NCBI GenBank assembly: GCA_002179805.1 | Contig: NAVB01000315.1 | Coordinates: 1 to 64,000 of the forward strand | Length of the DNA stretch: 64,000 nt | Origin: Acanthamoeba lenticulata | Taxonomy: Eukaryota; Discosea; Longamoebia; Acanthamoebidae | Direction of reading: 5' to 3' | In this document: one piece after another, positions 1 to 11,661 of the stretch | How positions within the stretch are numbered: the first letter of the stretch is position 1 | How the letters are laid out: each line of letters begins with the position of its first letter | Position numbers and translations under genes: made by a program | The notes under the pieces: generated by a model | What the model was told of the DNA's origin: nothing | The model's database searches: none | The model's input: the letters and a program-made list of their open reading frames with translations, nothing else

Positions 1-120
1 AAAAAAAACGAGCGTACGCCCCTCTTCGTGGAGGCAATTCGGAGTTAAACTTTTAATACGCAAAAGTCGTAGACGGCCGTTACAACTCGAGTGGTGCAAG
101 CCCCCCCCCCACTCGGAGCA

Positions 121-1659
121 TCAACAGACGGTGGTTTCGGCTGCCCGCAGGTGGGATTCGTGCAGGCCAAGCGCGTGCTGGTCGATGACGCGGAGCATGT
201 CGGTGAGCGCGACAGCCGCGACAGGCCGCTGCATGGCGTCGGTGCACCACAAACGGTGCAGCCCATGGTCGACAAGCCGGTCGATGGCCGCACCAAACGT
301 GGTCGAACCCGAGCACATGACCGGCACGTCCTGCCGGGCCCGCTCGCGCAGGAAGCGGTGAACGGGAAGCAAGAGCGAGCCCAGATCTGCCGCCGCGAGG
401 CCGCGTAGGTCGCTCACGGACAGGTTGCCCTGAAGCACGCCCGCGTCGTCAACCACAGCCACAGCCGAGACCTTGTGCTCCAGCATCTGGTGGAAGGCGT
501 AGAAGCTGCGCGCCATCACGTTGACCGTCAGCGGCCGGGCGGACTGCGCATGCTTGTGCAGCCCGAGCTCGGCCAAGGTCTGCAGCTTCCACAGAAGCTG
601 GTCAGTCACAGCAGCTCGATGGGTGGGTCACGAGGTCAAAGCACCTTGCGCGCCAGGTCCGGGAAGGTGTCGCGTTGCAGGCGCAGCAGGCACATCAGGT
701 CGGACTGGGACAGGAGGCACTCGGCCTTTCCGTTGTCGTCGGTCACCATCACCCGATGCACGCCTGCTTGGGCCGTACGGAAAGGCCGTGAGTCAGACAT
801 GTCGACAACGTCCCGGAGCACAAACGCGTTTGCCGCAGTGGAAGTGTGCGCACCGCGCTTGAAGAGGGCGAGGAGCTCGCTCACGTGGGCAGCGCGTGGG
901 ATCGTGATGAACGGGTTCATGCCCGAGTGATCTGAGGCCGTCCGTCACCAGCTAGAGTCAGTCCTTGTCGAGGATGTAATGGATCAATGCATGAGGTGAA
1001 GGATACGGAACTGACGATGGAGACGGCCGGAATGGAGCTGATGAGATCGCCGCCGTGCGTGGTGAGCTGGAAGACGTCGCAGCACCAGCCGCGCCAAGTG
1101 ACATGGCGGCCGTAGTGGGCTTCCTCTTTCTCGTGCCCGCCCTCAACGCACTGGTTGATCAGGAAGCTCACCACGTCGAACCTGTGCCGAACCCACGCAG
1201 AGAGAAAAGGCCAGAATTAGAATAAAAAAAAAACAAAAAACAAAAACGGAAAATAGATAAAAAAAGAAGAAGCTGGTACATGTCGATCATGCCCTGGTAG
1301 CCTCCACCATCCTTCTCGAGTGGAGCTGATAGGACTTTGGTGTGGGCAAGGATCTGCAAGCCCAAGTAAATGAATGAAACTATTGCATGTTGGGTGTCAT
1401 AAGCTTGTTTTGTGCGTACCCTCCATGCCTCAGCGATCGAGGCACGCGATGGGATCACCACCATGTCCACCGAGGAGCGTTTTAAGTGACGCACAACGTC
1501 TTCTACCTACGTGGTGAAGCGTCAGAGGGTTTGTCTTGTGCGCCGAACAAGGAAGCGCACCTTGCCGTCAGGCGAGAACAGTGGGCACTCCTCCCTTGCG
1601 CACGTCTTCTTCGTAGCCTCGTGCGATGTGATGTCTTGTGCAGGTACTTGTGAGGCCAT
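121..1659 (-). CDS. CBS-domain protein with four CBS motifs (SNF4/AMPK-gamma-like sensor)
   Basis: Two tandem CBS pairs are readable. CBS1 runs from MVVIPSRASIAEAWR to GMIDMFDVVSFLINQ, CBS2 from NPFITIPRAAHVSELL to LSQSDLMCLLRL, CBS3 around MLEHKVSAVAVVDDAGVLQG, and CBS4 from VPVMCSGSTTFGAAIDRL to ALTDMLRVI. Such modules bind adenine nucleotides and regulate partner enzymes or channels; no catalytic domain is fused here. Introns that keep phase lie at 1507-1560, 1354-1419, 1182-1279, 764-853 and 598-644 (47 nt); one more near 920-1010 is less certain. Removing the stop-free 90-nt intron 764-853 restores the CBS2 strand FKRG-VHRVMVTDDNG. The start at 1659 (MASQVPAQD) was chosen because exon 1 joins cleanly as SPDGK-VEDVVRHLKR; an upstream in-frame start is possible. 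The family is clear; the partner and ligand are unknown. Confidence 0.85.
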
Positions 1660-2038
1660 GTTGTTTGTGTGGATAGTGTTTGGGCCCTTGCCTCTCGCGA
1701 GTCTTTCTTGGTTCCTACAGCAGTGTCCGTCACAGCGCTTCAGTTCCCCATACCCACGCCACAGGCGACATCGTGAACGTGCAGCAAGGCCGACAGAATC
1801 AGCCCGAAAAGGGCTGGGGAAATCGCCGTCCTGTACTTGCGGAGTTTGCTTCTCGACCAATCATGCAGCCCAGCGCTGGGGCAAACCCAGCCCAACTTTC
1901 CTTTGGTCATCTCCTTGTGGGGCCAACACAACCATGCTTTGAAGAACTACTGCAAGCAGAAACAAAAGGATTGCTTTCTTGTTTTGTTGTTGCTGAACAA
2001 GAAAACAATCCTTTTGTTTTGTTGTCGTTGGGTGCTTC
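1660..2038. other. Intergenic region between HerA-like and CBS genes
   Basis: Both neighbours are on the minus strand, so this is the promoter side of the CBS gene and the 3' side of the HerA-like gene. It holds the 24-bp hairpin listed at 1960-2019. No conserved reading frame was seen. Confidence 0.6.
1960..2019 (-). repeat. 24-bp inverted repeat forming a 3'-UTR hairpin
   Basis: Arms 1960-1983 and 1996-2019 are reverse complements except for one position (1974 versus 2005) and are separated by a 12-nt loop. On the minus strand, the direction of the HerA-like transcript that ends at 2039, that mismatch becomes a G-U wobble, so the RNA stem would be continuous. It starts 19 nt after the stop codon. 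A role in 3'-end formation or RNA stability is inference. Confidence 0.85.
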
Positions 2039-4174
2039 TTAGGCGCCAGCGTTCTTGCGGCTGGCGCCTCGGTCTGCGGTGATGCGGCCGCGCACGCGCA
2101 GAGGGAACACATGGATCCCGAGCCCGTCGGTGCCGTCGTCCGCGGCTGGCTGCCCGCCAGCAGTCACGGCGTCCTGACCCTGCAGGTGCGACCGCGAGGC
2201 AAAGGCCAGCGCGTGGCCCGGCTGCAGCGTCGCCAGCTCGAGCGCGGCGTGGTCGGAGAGCGGGAGCTTCTTGGCCAGGTAGGTGAACCAGTCGCGCGAG
2301 TGGAATCGGTGCAGAACGGCCACAGTGACCAGCTCCAGCAGCTCGGGCGCGAGAGCCAGCGGGCTCTGGGTGCTCACGGCCAGTCGCATGCCGTCGTGCC
2401 GCATCAGCCGCGCCACGGCCACGATCGCGTCGCTCAGGCCGTCGCCCGCCACGCCATCCATGAACTTGTGGGCCTCGTCCAGCGCCAGCAGCTTGCCGCA
2501 GCCCCGCAGGGGCAGCGCCCGGTACTGCTCGGTCAGCACCTGAAAGATGCCGTTGGCCTCCTCGGCAGCCAGCAGCGGGTCGGTAAGGTCAGCGATGGCC
2601 AGCGTGCCCGGCAGGCAGCTGGCGTACAGATCGGCGCCGTCGGCTCGGATGTCGGCGTTGATGGCGCTCTCGGCCACCAGCGACTCGAGCAGAGTCATGC
2701 GCTGCTCGAGCGGGCCGCGCTGCCCGTTGAGCTTGCAGGTCTCCTTGACCTGGGCTAGGAAGTCGGCGAACGCGGGCACGACGGCGTTGCGCTGGTACCG
2801 ACGGAGGAGGTCGAGCATGGCCGCTACGTAGAGCTGGTTGTCGCCGTCCTTGATGCGCATAATGCGCTTGATGTGGTCGGCCGTGAGCGTGTGCCACCTG
2901 AAGAGCAGCGGCTTGACGGTGCAGTAGTCGCCGTAGAAGGCCTTGCGCTGGCGGTAGAACGAGGGCGAGACCAGGACCACCATCTTGTCCCTCGGCAGGC
3001 ACGGGGCCGCGCCACCCTGTCGCGCGGCCAGAAGGCGCTGCAGGGCCGGGTGGGGCGAGATGAGGCCCGTGGCCTCGCAGACAGAGGTCACGTTCTGGTC
3101 GTAGTGCAGCACGAGCGCGCTCATCGGCGCGTGCAGCCGCACGACGTCATCCTCGAGCATGGGCACAAGGCACGACTCTAGCACGCATGCCATCGTGTGG
3201 CTCTTGCCGCCGCCCTGGACGCCCACCGTAGCTAGACAGAACGGCTCGTGCGTGTTCAGGTAGATCTCGCTGCCCGAGGCGGCCGAGTCTGCCGCGTTCC
3301 AGGCGTGGCTAGAGTTGGTCCGCTCGCCGAGCAGAGCGGCTTCGGCAAACAAGGCCGATGCGGCGGCGCGGTCGGCCAGGGCGACCCCAGCTTCGAGCGC
3401 TCGGGCGCTGCGCTCCTCAAGCAAGAAGCTGCGCACCGCCCCCCGAGGTGGGACAGGTGCGGTGGGCACCACGATGGTTTCTTGACACTCCGCCATAAAT
3501 GGTTTCTGTCTTCTTCGTACGTGCTGGATTCTGGGAGGATCCACTTGACCAGCCGCCGGAGTGTCGATCGAGCGCGGCGTAGGCTGTGGCTGAGCGGTCT
3601 GTATGGGGGCCAGGGGTGCGGATGCAAGCTCAACCTTTGGTGTGGCTTCAACGATCTCGTCTTGCATGAGCTGAGCGTAGGTGACGATGTCGATGGTGGT
3701 GTCTTCAACCGCAATCTCCGACGACGCCATGCTGGCATGCACGGGAGCAGCGGCAGGCGCCAGTTTGTTGGCGGTAGCCGCGCGGCGAGCCGCCCTGGCG
3801 AGTGCCTTCTTCGACAATAGCAGAGGTGCCGCCGTGCTGTCCGGCCCCGTGGGACCGAACTCTTCGCGCGAGGCCCAGAAGCACGGCTGCCCATTGGCGT
3901 CTACTCCGCGCATCAGACGGTGGTCCTTCTCCATCTCGGCGAGGACCGCACGAGTGAACTCGCGCTGGGATACTCCGGCGGGCAGCTTCTTGCCCTTCTT
4001 TGTCTCCGCAAAGAGTCTGTAGACGATGAAAGGCCGCTGTTTCTTCGAGAGCATCATAGCTGCGCGAGTAGTCCACAGTTTCACCGCAGCTGGTAACCAG
4101 TCGACGACGGGAGTAGGAGTTGTTTCGAGCATTGCTGAGCCAGCAGCAAGGTGTTCAATTACGCTTGCCTGCAT
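2039..4174 (-). CDS. HerA/FtsK-like P-loop ATPase, intronless
   Basis: One uninterrupted 711-residue frame. Walker A is VGVQGGGKSHT (about residues 317-327) and Walker B is KLLALDEAHKFM (561-572). A sensor-like stretch, AVSTQSPLALAPELLELV, follows at about 599. The order and the DEAH-type Walker B fit the HerA/DUF87 group of DNA-pumping hexamers better than the viral A32 packaging ATPases, which usually end in DD. The first 110 residues (RPFIVYRLFAETKKGK onward) resemble a small winged-helix module, followed by a low-complexity linker to about 250. HerA-type ATPases are common in archaea and bacteria and patchy in eukaryotes. The lack of introns beside intron-rich neighbours fits acquisition by transfer or retroposition. 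Function unknown; a DNA translocase or chromatin role is only inferred. Confidence 0.7.
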   Translation of the reverse strand: MQASVIEHLAAGSAMLETTPTPVVDWLPAAVKLWTTRAAMMLSKKQRPFIVYRLFAETKKGKKLPAGVSQREFTRAVLAEMEKDHRLMRGVDANGQPCFWASREEFGPTGPDSTAAPLLLSKKALARAARRAATANKLAPAAAPVHASMASSEIAVEDTTIDIVTYAQLMQDEIVEATPKVELASAPLAPIQTAQPQPTPRSIDTPAAGQVDPPRIQHVRRRQKPFMAECQETIVVPTAPVPPRGAVRSFLLEERSARALEAGVALADRAAASALFAEAALLGERTNSSHAWNAADSAASGSEIYLNTHEPFCLATVGVQGGGKSHTMACVLESCLVPMLEDDVVRLHAPMSALVLHYDQNVTSVCEATGLISPHPALQRLLAARQGGAAPCLPRDKMVVLVSPSFYRQRKAFYGDYCTVKPLLFRWHTLTADHIKRIMRIKDGDNQLYVAAMLDLLRRYQRNAVVPAFADFLAQVKETCKLNGQRGPLEQRMTLLESLVAESAINADIRADGADLYASCLPGTLAIADLTDPLLAAEEANGIFQVLTEQYRALPLRGCGKLLALDEAHKFMDGVAGDGLSDAIVAVARLMRHDGMRLAVSTQSPLALAPELLELVTVAVLHRFHSRDWFTYLAKKLPLSDHAALELATLQPGHALAFASRSHLQGQDAVTAGGQPAADDGTDGLGIHVFPLRVRGRITADRGASRKNAGA

Positions 4175-4477
4175 GGTGGTTGTACGTAGTGGTGCGCAAG
4201 TGAAAATAAAAACACGAGCTTAAAAACCTGTCCTGGACAGTTGTAACAATAACAAGAAGCGAAGAAGAAAAAAAGAAGAGAAATTCTTCCACCGAACACA
4301 CAGTAACAAAGTAACAAAGTGCCACTCGTGCGTGGCTGTTTATTTGGCCAAATAAACAATAATAAATAAATAAATAAATAAATATTCTCCATTGGTGGGG
4401 TGCAGTGGCGTGGCTCCAGGCCACCCACAACACCACGCCACGCCGGTCACTGTGATAGTTTACACGAGAGAGCTGCG
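4175..4477. other. Intergenic region with palindrome and AAAT microsatellite
   Basis: It is the promoter side of the HerA-like gene and the 3' side of the receptor tyrosine kinase. It contains a perfect 22-bp palindrome at 4337-4358 and an (AAAT)n run at about 4359-4384. No gene was seen. Confidence 0.6.
4337..4358. repeat. Perfect 22-bp palindrome centred on TGGCCA
   Basis: The two halves read TGTTTATTTGG and its exact reverse complement with no spacer. It lies 163-184 nt upstream of the HerA-like start codon (4174) and about 120 nt past the stop of the receptor kinase (4478). It could be a dimeric transcription-factor site or a 3'-end hairpin; the sequence alone cannot decide. Confidence 0.8.
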
Positions 4478-7400
4478 CTAGCTCCTTTCCTCCTCGCCTT
4501 CGTCCTCAACTGAGTTGTTTTCCTCGAGGCACCGTCGTCGCCTCTTCTTGAGAGGCAGCACGAAAGACGTGTACACCTCCACGCCCGCCTCGAGCTCGAG
4601 GCCTCGCGGCTGGTCGTCGTCGATCTCTTCATCCTCTTCTTCCTCTTCTTTTTCTTTGTGGTTGTTGTTGCTCTGCGGCTCCACTTGCGGAGCCGTCGTC
4701 TCGGCGCCGCGTCGGTCCAATACGGGCGAGAGCCCTTGTGTGCAGGTGTAGACTTCCCACGACTCGGCTCGCGCCTGCGCGCGCCGGGCCTTGGCCTGGG
4801 CCTCAGCCTGCGCCGCTCGGCGTCGCTGCCGCAGCCAGCGGGCCGAATCCGACACGCCGCTCGCGCGCGGGCGCACCACCACGCTCGGCCGCTGGCGCGG
4901 CGTGCCGACCACCTCGCCGTTGTGCTTCATCGCCTTCCCGCCGCCGTTGTGGTTGTGGCCTCGGCGGTCGCCCGAGCCAGAGCCGGAGCCAAAGACGAAG
5001 CCGACGCCTCCTGCTCCGGCGCTCTCGGTCTCTGAGCCGTCGGTGTCGCCGCCGGCGTCGCTGTCGGCCTCCTCCTCGTACTGGGCCAGGATGGCGTGGT
5101 AGTCGGTGAGGGTCTGCAGCACCTGCGCCATCGTCATGCGCTGCCGCGGGTTCTCCTTCCACACGCCCTTCATGATCTTGCGCAGGACCGGGTCGCAGCC
5201 CTTTGGAATCTGCACATGAACGACGAGAGGATTGAGGATCGTCAGCGAGTGTCCCAGCGCTCAACCGCGGCTGGCCACGAGCTGCAGCGCCCTCGCGATG
5301 TAGAGGTGCAGCTCGGCCGGGCCGAGCCGGGCGGGGCAGGGGCGTGCCTTGAGTCGCGTGTTCTTCTGGGCGACGGCGATGATGACCTGCGACGAGTCGG
5401 TGCCGCGCCAGGGGATCTTCCGGGTGACCATCTCCCTGTTGTGTGGTGACCGGTGGGTTGGTCTCACGACCAGCCGCCAGCAGCAGTGGTAAGCGGGGAC
5501 GAACCAGAGGAGGACGCCAAAGGAGAAGGCGTCGCTGGCCTCGCTGTACTCGCGCCGGACCATGGCCTCTGGTGCCATCCACTGTGCGCGCCGAGACCAC
5601 GAGGCCACGAATAACACATGAGCGCCACCGGCCCGAGGAAGAGAGGGCGGGAGGGACAAAGGGCGTACCCGGACGGGACCAAACGTGCTGGTGGTGGTGT
5701 TCCGGTCGCCCTTGAGCACACGCGCCAACCCAAAGTCCGCGATGTACACGTCTGCCGCGACGAGGCCACGACAAGTCGGTTAATGAAAAGCGACAAAAGA
5801 ACGAAAGCGAAAGCACATGGTTGGGGTTCCGTACTGAAGTTGTCGCCCACCAGCACGTTCCGCGCCGCGATGTCCTGGAATTCAAAACATGCACATCGAA
5901 AATCAATGAGCGTGCCTCAGATTGTGGGCGGGAGGGGAGACGAACGCGATGGATGATGCGCTCCTGGTGGAGGTGTCGGATGCCGGCGGCGGCATCGCGC
6001 GCCATTCGGACGAGCAACACGGGGGACACCTTGACCCGCCTCTTGACCAGCAACTCGAAGAGGGATCCCCGCGAGCAGTAGTCGGTGACGAGGGCCAGGC
6101 CGGCAAAGTGCTCCGACGGGCGGGTGATGGCCCCCACGAAGCTGATGACGTGCGGATGATTTCCTGCACATCGCACCCGCCAGCGTCAGTTCCCTTGGTC
6201 CCTTGTTTTTGTTTTTGTTTGATTTGTGGACGAACCGAGTTTCTCCATCATCTCGGCCTCCTTGCGGATCTCGTCGATGACGTCCTCGTTGGCTTCGGAC
6301 AGCTTCACCGAATCAAAGACCTTGACCGCGACGGGCCCGCCGCGCCAGCAGCCCCGGTAGACCTTCCCGAAGGCGCCCACGCCGAGTATCTCGCCTGCGT
6401 GCGCGCGAGAGATTCGCCCGTTGGTCGATGTGTGTTGGTTCGAGGAGCAAAAGAGAGACCGATCAGAGAGAAAGAGTACCGAGCGAGAGGTCAGTGGGCT
6501 CGATCTCGCGGTAAATATACTTACGCCGCTCGCTGACGTCTTCGGGGCAGCCCATTTCCTCGTCGTCCATCGGATCGAATGTGCGCCTCCGGTTCTGATA
6601 CGAGTACACGAGGAACATGGCCAGCGGGAACTGCGCCGCCACAACATTGAAATTAAAATCGCAAAAAAATGAATTAAAATGAATATTCAAAAGATGATCC
6701 AAAATAATTCAAAAATTGAAAACTTCGACCAAAAGGAGCACTGTGGCGTACGGCAAAGAGGAGCAGAACGAGGAGAGCCACGAGGGGCACGAGCACGCCG
6801 AGCAGGAGGTCGACGTTGAAGCCGTCCGCCGATTGGCCCGCGTTTCGCGTCGCTGTAGTCACAATTGTGAGGGGTCGTCAGGCACAACCGTCCTTGGGCA
6901 CGCGCTGCAGCAGAGGAGTTTGGGCGCGGCACCGTTGGCCTGCGGGTAGGTGAGGACCGGGCAGACGTGGAAGAACAGGTTCTGGGGCTCGGAGATGGTC
7001 GTTCCGTCGTCCTTGCCCACCATGAACGGCCCCAGGTAGTTGCCCTGAACGTCAAACAGCTCGATCTAGGGAGGTAGAAGACAACATCAGCCTTTCGTTG
7101 ATCTCATGACGATGGCGACGAAGATGGTGAAGACGATGACGAGGATCATATACCCGATCGTTACGCTGGGAGGTGATGAAGAGGGCGTCCCGCCTCCCAT
7201 TCATGGTGCCGTTGCGGTTGCCGAACTCGAGGTCAAGAAAGTCGCTCAGCTGGAAGTCCAGCTCGCTGTAGGCCTGCTTCTCGTAGTCGAGAAAGACCTG
7301 CAAGCAAGGAAGAATGGTACATGAACGACGAGTAGGCGCGCTGGCGGCCAGCAAGCAGGCTCTCATGAAGGAGGAAGAGGAGGAGAGGAGGAGGCAAGGC

Positions 7401-8399
7401 GCACGCCAGACATGTCGGGGTTGGAGAGGTTGAAGTAGAGGACGCGTGAGTTGTAGTTGTCGATGACGTAGAGGGTATGATGGCGCGTTTCGATGCCCGA
7501 GAAGGAGAGCACGGGCTCGGGCTGTTGGGCGAACGGCTGCAGCTCTGAAGGTCGCGTCTGAGCAACGTTTTATCTTGGGAAAAGAGGGGAGAGGGAAGCC
7601 AACCACTGGCAGTCGCGTTGAGGGTGTAGATGGTGTTCTCGGAAGGGGTCGAGACCACGAGCGTAGACTGCTTGTCCGTTTTCTGCACGGCCGCGAATCT
7701 GAGAACAAGAAGCACAAACCCGCATGATCATGAGGGACGTACGTTCAAGAACTTGATACCATAAGTGGGGCGCGAGGTAATAACACTATCGAGGAGAGTG
7801 AAGTTGAGTATGCTGCGGTCAGGCCCCTCCCATCGGAATCGGTGAATCTGCAGATCGTCGGTGCAGGTGACAAACAAGATGTCGTGCGAGAAAGCGATCT
7901 GAGCACTCCAGCACCAGAGCAGAGCTTGGCTCTCAATGCGCCCCACACGTTGCAGATTGTTCGAAATGTCAAAGATGTTGATGTGGGACGCCCATTTGTA
8001 GGAAATGAAGAGGTATGGATGCTCTATCCAAAGGCCGGTCGGATTTTTGCCCACGGAAAGACCCGTTTGGTTGGCCCCTCGCATCAACTCTTCCGAGACT
8101 GTGAGGGGCGAGGTGGAGGGGGAGGGGCTGGAAGAGGCCGATGCTGAATCCTCGCCATATTCGAGCGTCCAGAAGGGCAGCGGGCGTGCCGAAGCAACGT
8201 CGATTACTTGCAGGCGACCGTTGCCGGTGTTGGTGACGTAAAGGCATTGCCGAGTGGATGCGTATGGGGTTGGGCTGGGGCTTTGGCTAGGGCTCGCCTC
8301 GACCGCCGCCGCGACGCAGCATGACCGCGGAAAGATGAGGCCGAAAAGAAGCAAGATAAAGAGCAGGGGAGACGCCACCCCCTCTCGCCTCCCTTCCAT
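4478..8399 (-). CDS. Predicted receptor tyrosine kinase with beta-propeller-like ectodomain
   Basis: Multi-exon type I membrane protein. The start MEGRREG (8399) opens a signal peptide (LLFILLLFGLIF). The ectodomain carries repeated NHL/LVIVD-like strands (QCLYVTNTGNGRLQVIDV, YLFISYKWASHINIFDIS, HHTLYVIDNYNSRVLYFNL) up to about 6960. A membrane helix (LLLGVLVPLVALLVLLLFAV) falls near 6780-6840. The kinase has the P-loop GVGAFGKVYRG, VAVKVF, HR/DIAARNVLVGDN across an intron near 5930, IADFGLARVL, and WMAPEAM. HRDIAARN is the catalytic-loop signature of tyrosine kinases, not of TKL kinases (HRDLKSxN). The C-terminal tail (after about 5100) is long, with acidic and basic runs; its YTCTQ and VEVYTSF tyrosines are possible phosphosites. 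The ligand is unknown. Kinase identity is sure; Tyr specificity rests on motifs. Confidence 0.82.
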
Positions 8400-8629
8400 G
8401 ACGTCGCTTTCGCTATCTCTGGCACTAGAAGTCTTCGCTTTCGTTCTTTTTCGCTGCAGCCAAACCAAGCGGCGAGGTATCACTTAGATTGCGTTGTGCT
8501 GCCGCAGAGGCATGTGGCGCACTCGTACACGCCAAGAAAGGTTGAAGCAACGCAAGCTGGTCTGGCCGGGTGGTCGTTCCGTGTTGGGCCAGATGCAGGA
8601 AAACGGTCGGCCCTTTTGGAGGTTTTTTT

Positions 8630-8645
8630 GCGTTGGCGCCAACGC
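8630..8645. repeat. Perfect 16-bp palindrome GCGTTGGCGCCAACGC
   Basis: Self-complementary without a spacer, about 235 nt upstream of the start codon of the receptor tyrosine kinase (8399, minus strand) and preceded by a T-run. It may be a dimeric factor site. Confidence 0.7.
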
Positions 8646-8676
8646 CACACAACGGCACGTAACAACAAGATGAAGA

Positions 8677-8700
8677 GAGAAAACGAGTGCTCGTTTTCTC
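8677..8700 (-). repeat. 11-bp perfect hairpin in the 3' flank of QPRT
   Basis: Arms GAGAAAACGAG (8677-8687) and CTCGTTTTCTC (8690-8700) are separated by 2 nt. It lies about 42 nt past the QPRT stop codon on the minus-strand transcript. A role in 3'-end formation is inference. Confidence 0.7.
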
Positions 8701-8741
8701 AAGAGGACAAAAGATAAGAAAGTCTGTGTCTCGCTCCGTTT

Positions 8742-9928
<1,187 letters not shown>

Positions 9929-10071
9929 CTTTTTTATCGCCTTTTTGTTGTATTTGGCTGAAAAGATAGGTGAGGCTTTAGTGAAAACAGTGGTAAAATA
10001 GGTTTTCCTTGTCCCTGGAATGTAGTTTATGTGGCCCACAACTATTTCAAAGTCCTTTCGTTGTGGAGGAA

Positions 10072-11661
10072 CTAAAAGCGCTTGGGCGTCTTGGTGGTGC
10101 CCTCGGTCACCTCGAGGCCCCAATTCTGCGGGAAAGGCAAGTCGCCCAAAGGCTTTCCGCTGACCTGGTCGAGGCGCGCCACCTGGTCCGGCGTGAGGGT
10201 GAAGTCGAGCGAGGCCAGGTTCTCCTTGAGCTGGTCGAACGTGCGCGCGCCCACAAGCGGGCTCGTCACGCCCGGCCGCTGCGACAGCCAGTTGAGGCTC
10301 ACCTGCGCCGGCGTTCTTCCGATCTCCTTCGCGACGGCGACCACCTGTGAAGTAAAGTACATGCACATTCACTTGTCAGGGGCCGGAAGAACAAGCAGAT
10401 CTTCTTGTGCAGCAAGCGGGCGAACCTCGTCCAGGATCTTCCAGTTGCGCTCCTCGGTAAAGTGGCGTTCAATGAGGAAGCCGCGCTTGCTCTCGGCCGC
10501 AGCCTTTTCCCTCGTGTGCTGTGTGGTGATGGCCGGTTGAGGACACACGACGATGACAAGTGTGTGTGGGCGGGTGAGTACCTTGCCCGTGAGGAAGCCC
10601 TCGGCGGTGGAGCCCCAAGGAATGATGCCGATGTCAAAGGCTTTGGCCATGGGGGCCAATTCCCACTCGAGCGAGCGGTCAAGCAGGTTGTACCGCGTCT
10701 GCAGCCCGATGTAGGGGCTGAACCCAAACACACGATTTTTGAGACATCGCTCTTTGTGGTCAAGCCGATAGATCAGGGACGCACCTCCACCCACGCAACG
10801 CTGCCACAGTGTTGGACTTGGCAATGAACCAGGCCGGCGTGTCGCTCACGGCCACGTAGAGGACCTTGCCGCTCCTCACCACGTCGTCCAGAGCCCTGGA
10901 GGAGTGGTGATGAGTTACGCCTCGATCGGCCAAGACCAGGGCACCAACACATACCGCATGGTCTCCTCGGCCGGCGTGCGGAAGTCCCACGCGTGAACGT
11001 AGAGGATGTCGATGTAGTCCAGTTTGAGGCGCTCAAGCGAGTCGTGCACGTTTTGCACAAGCGCCTTCCTGTGGTTGCCGCCGTGGTTCGGGTTGGACGC
11101 GGTGGGCGGCGGCTGGAAGGAGAAGAGACTCGAATGTCAGCTGTGTCGCGGCGACATGAGGATAAGGCTTTCACATCGTACAGGGATGCCCGGAAAGCCA
11201 GGTGGGTTGATGCTGAACTTGGTGGCCACCACCATCTGGCTGCGAATGGGCGCAACGAGCTCTCCCACGAACCGCTCGCTCGTGCCGCCCGTATAGATGT
11301 TGGCCGTGTCTGCGTGTAAGGTCGCGAGCAGTTGAGTGTTTGTGGTGGACGCATGTCCTGTTGGCTAGCAGGCAAGGCACGTACCGATGAAGTTGCCGCC
11401 CTTGGAAACGTAGTAGTCAAAGATCTTCTTACTCTCCTCAAAGTCAGCGCCCCAGCCCTGAAGTGAGACAGTAGTGGTGTTAGTTGGGGGGGGGGTCAAC
11501 AGGCAAGGATTTTGGTGAAGGCGCCAACGCACCCACTCAGTGCCAAAGGTCATGGCACCAAGACAGAGAGGAGAGACGCGCAGGCCTGAAGCGCCCAGAA
11601 GACGATATTCATCCAACTGTGTAAGTGGCTTGCTGTCGGTCGACATTGTACTTGCTTGCAT
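10072..11661 (-). CDS. Aldo/keto reductase
   Basis: NAD(P)H-dependent oxidoreductase of the (beta/alpha)8 AKR family. Exons read in order: [40 protein letters not shown] (a spliced Asp codon restores the FIDTA motif), [101 protein letters not shown] and [20 protein letters not shown]. The catalytic tetrad Asp, Tyr, Lys and His is visible, as is the C-terminal NADP-binding region. At least six short introns are present. The start is MQASTMSTD at 11661, with a second Met at 11646. The substrate cannot be deduced; the sequence resembles the broad fungal/bacterial AKR9-like set. Confidence 0.9.

Larger units (their letters stand above)
8400..8741. other. Intergenic region with two palindromes
   Basis: Lies upstream of the receptor kinase and downstream of the QPRT gene. 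It contains a perfect 16-bp palindrome GCGTTGGCGCCAACGC at 8630-8645 and a hairpin at 8677-8700. No coding signal was seen. Confidence 0.6.

Noticed and set aside
2111..2758. 215-codon plus-strand frame
   Set aside because: Shadow of the HerA-like ATPase; no coherent motifs.
4359..4384. (AAAT)n run as a promoter element
   Set aside because: Simple microsatellite; no independent support.
4803..6176. 457-codon minus-strand frame running through several kinase exons
   Set aside because: It starts in the correct frame (CAGNHPHVISFVGAI) but then reads through introns out of phase into Arg/Pro-rich shadow.
5922..6536. 204-codon plus-strand frame
   Set aside because: Opposite strand of the receptor tyrosine kinase exons holding the P-loop and catalytic loop.
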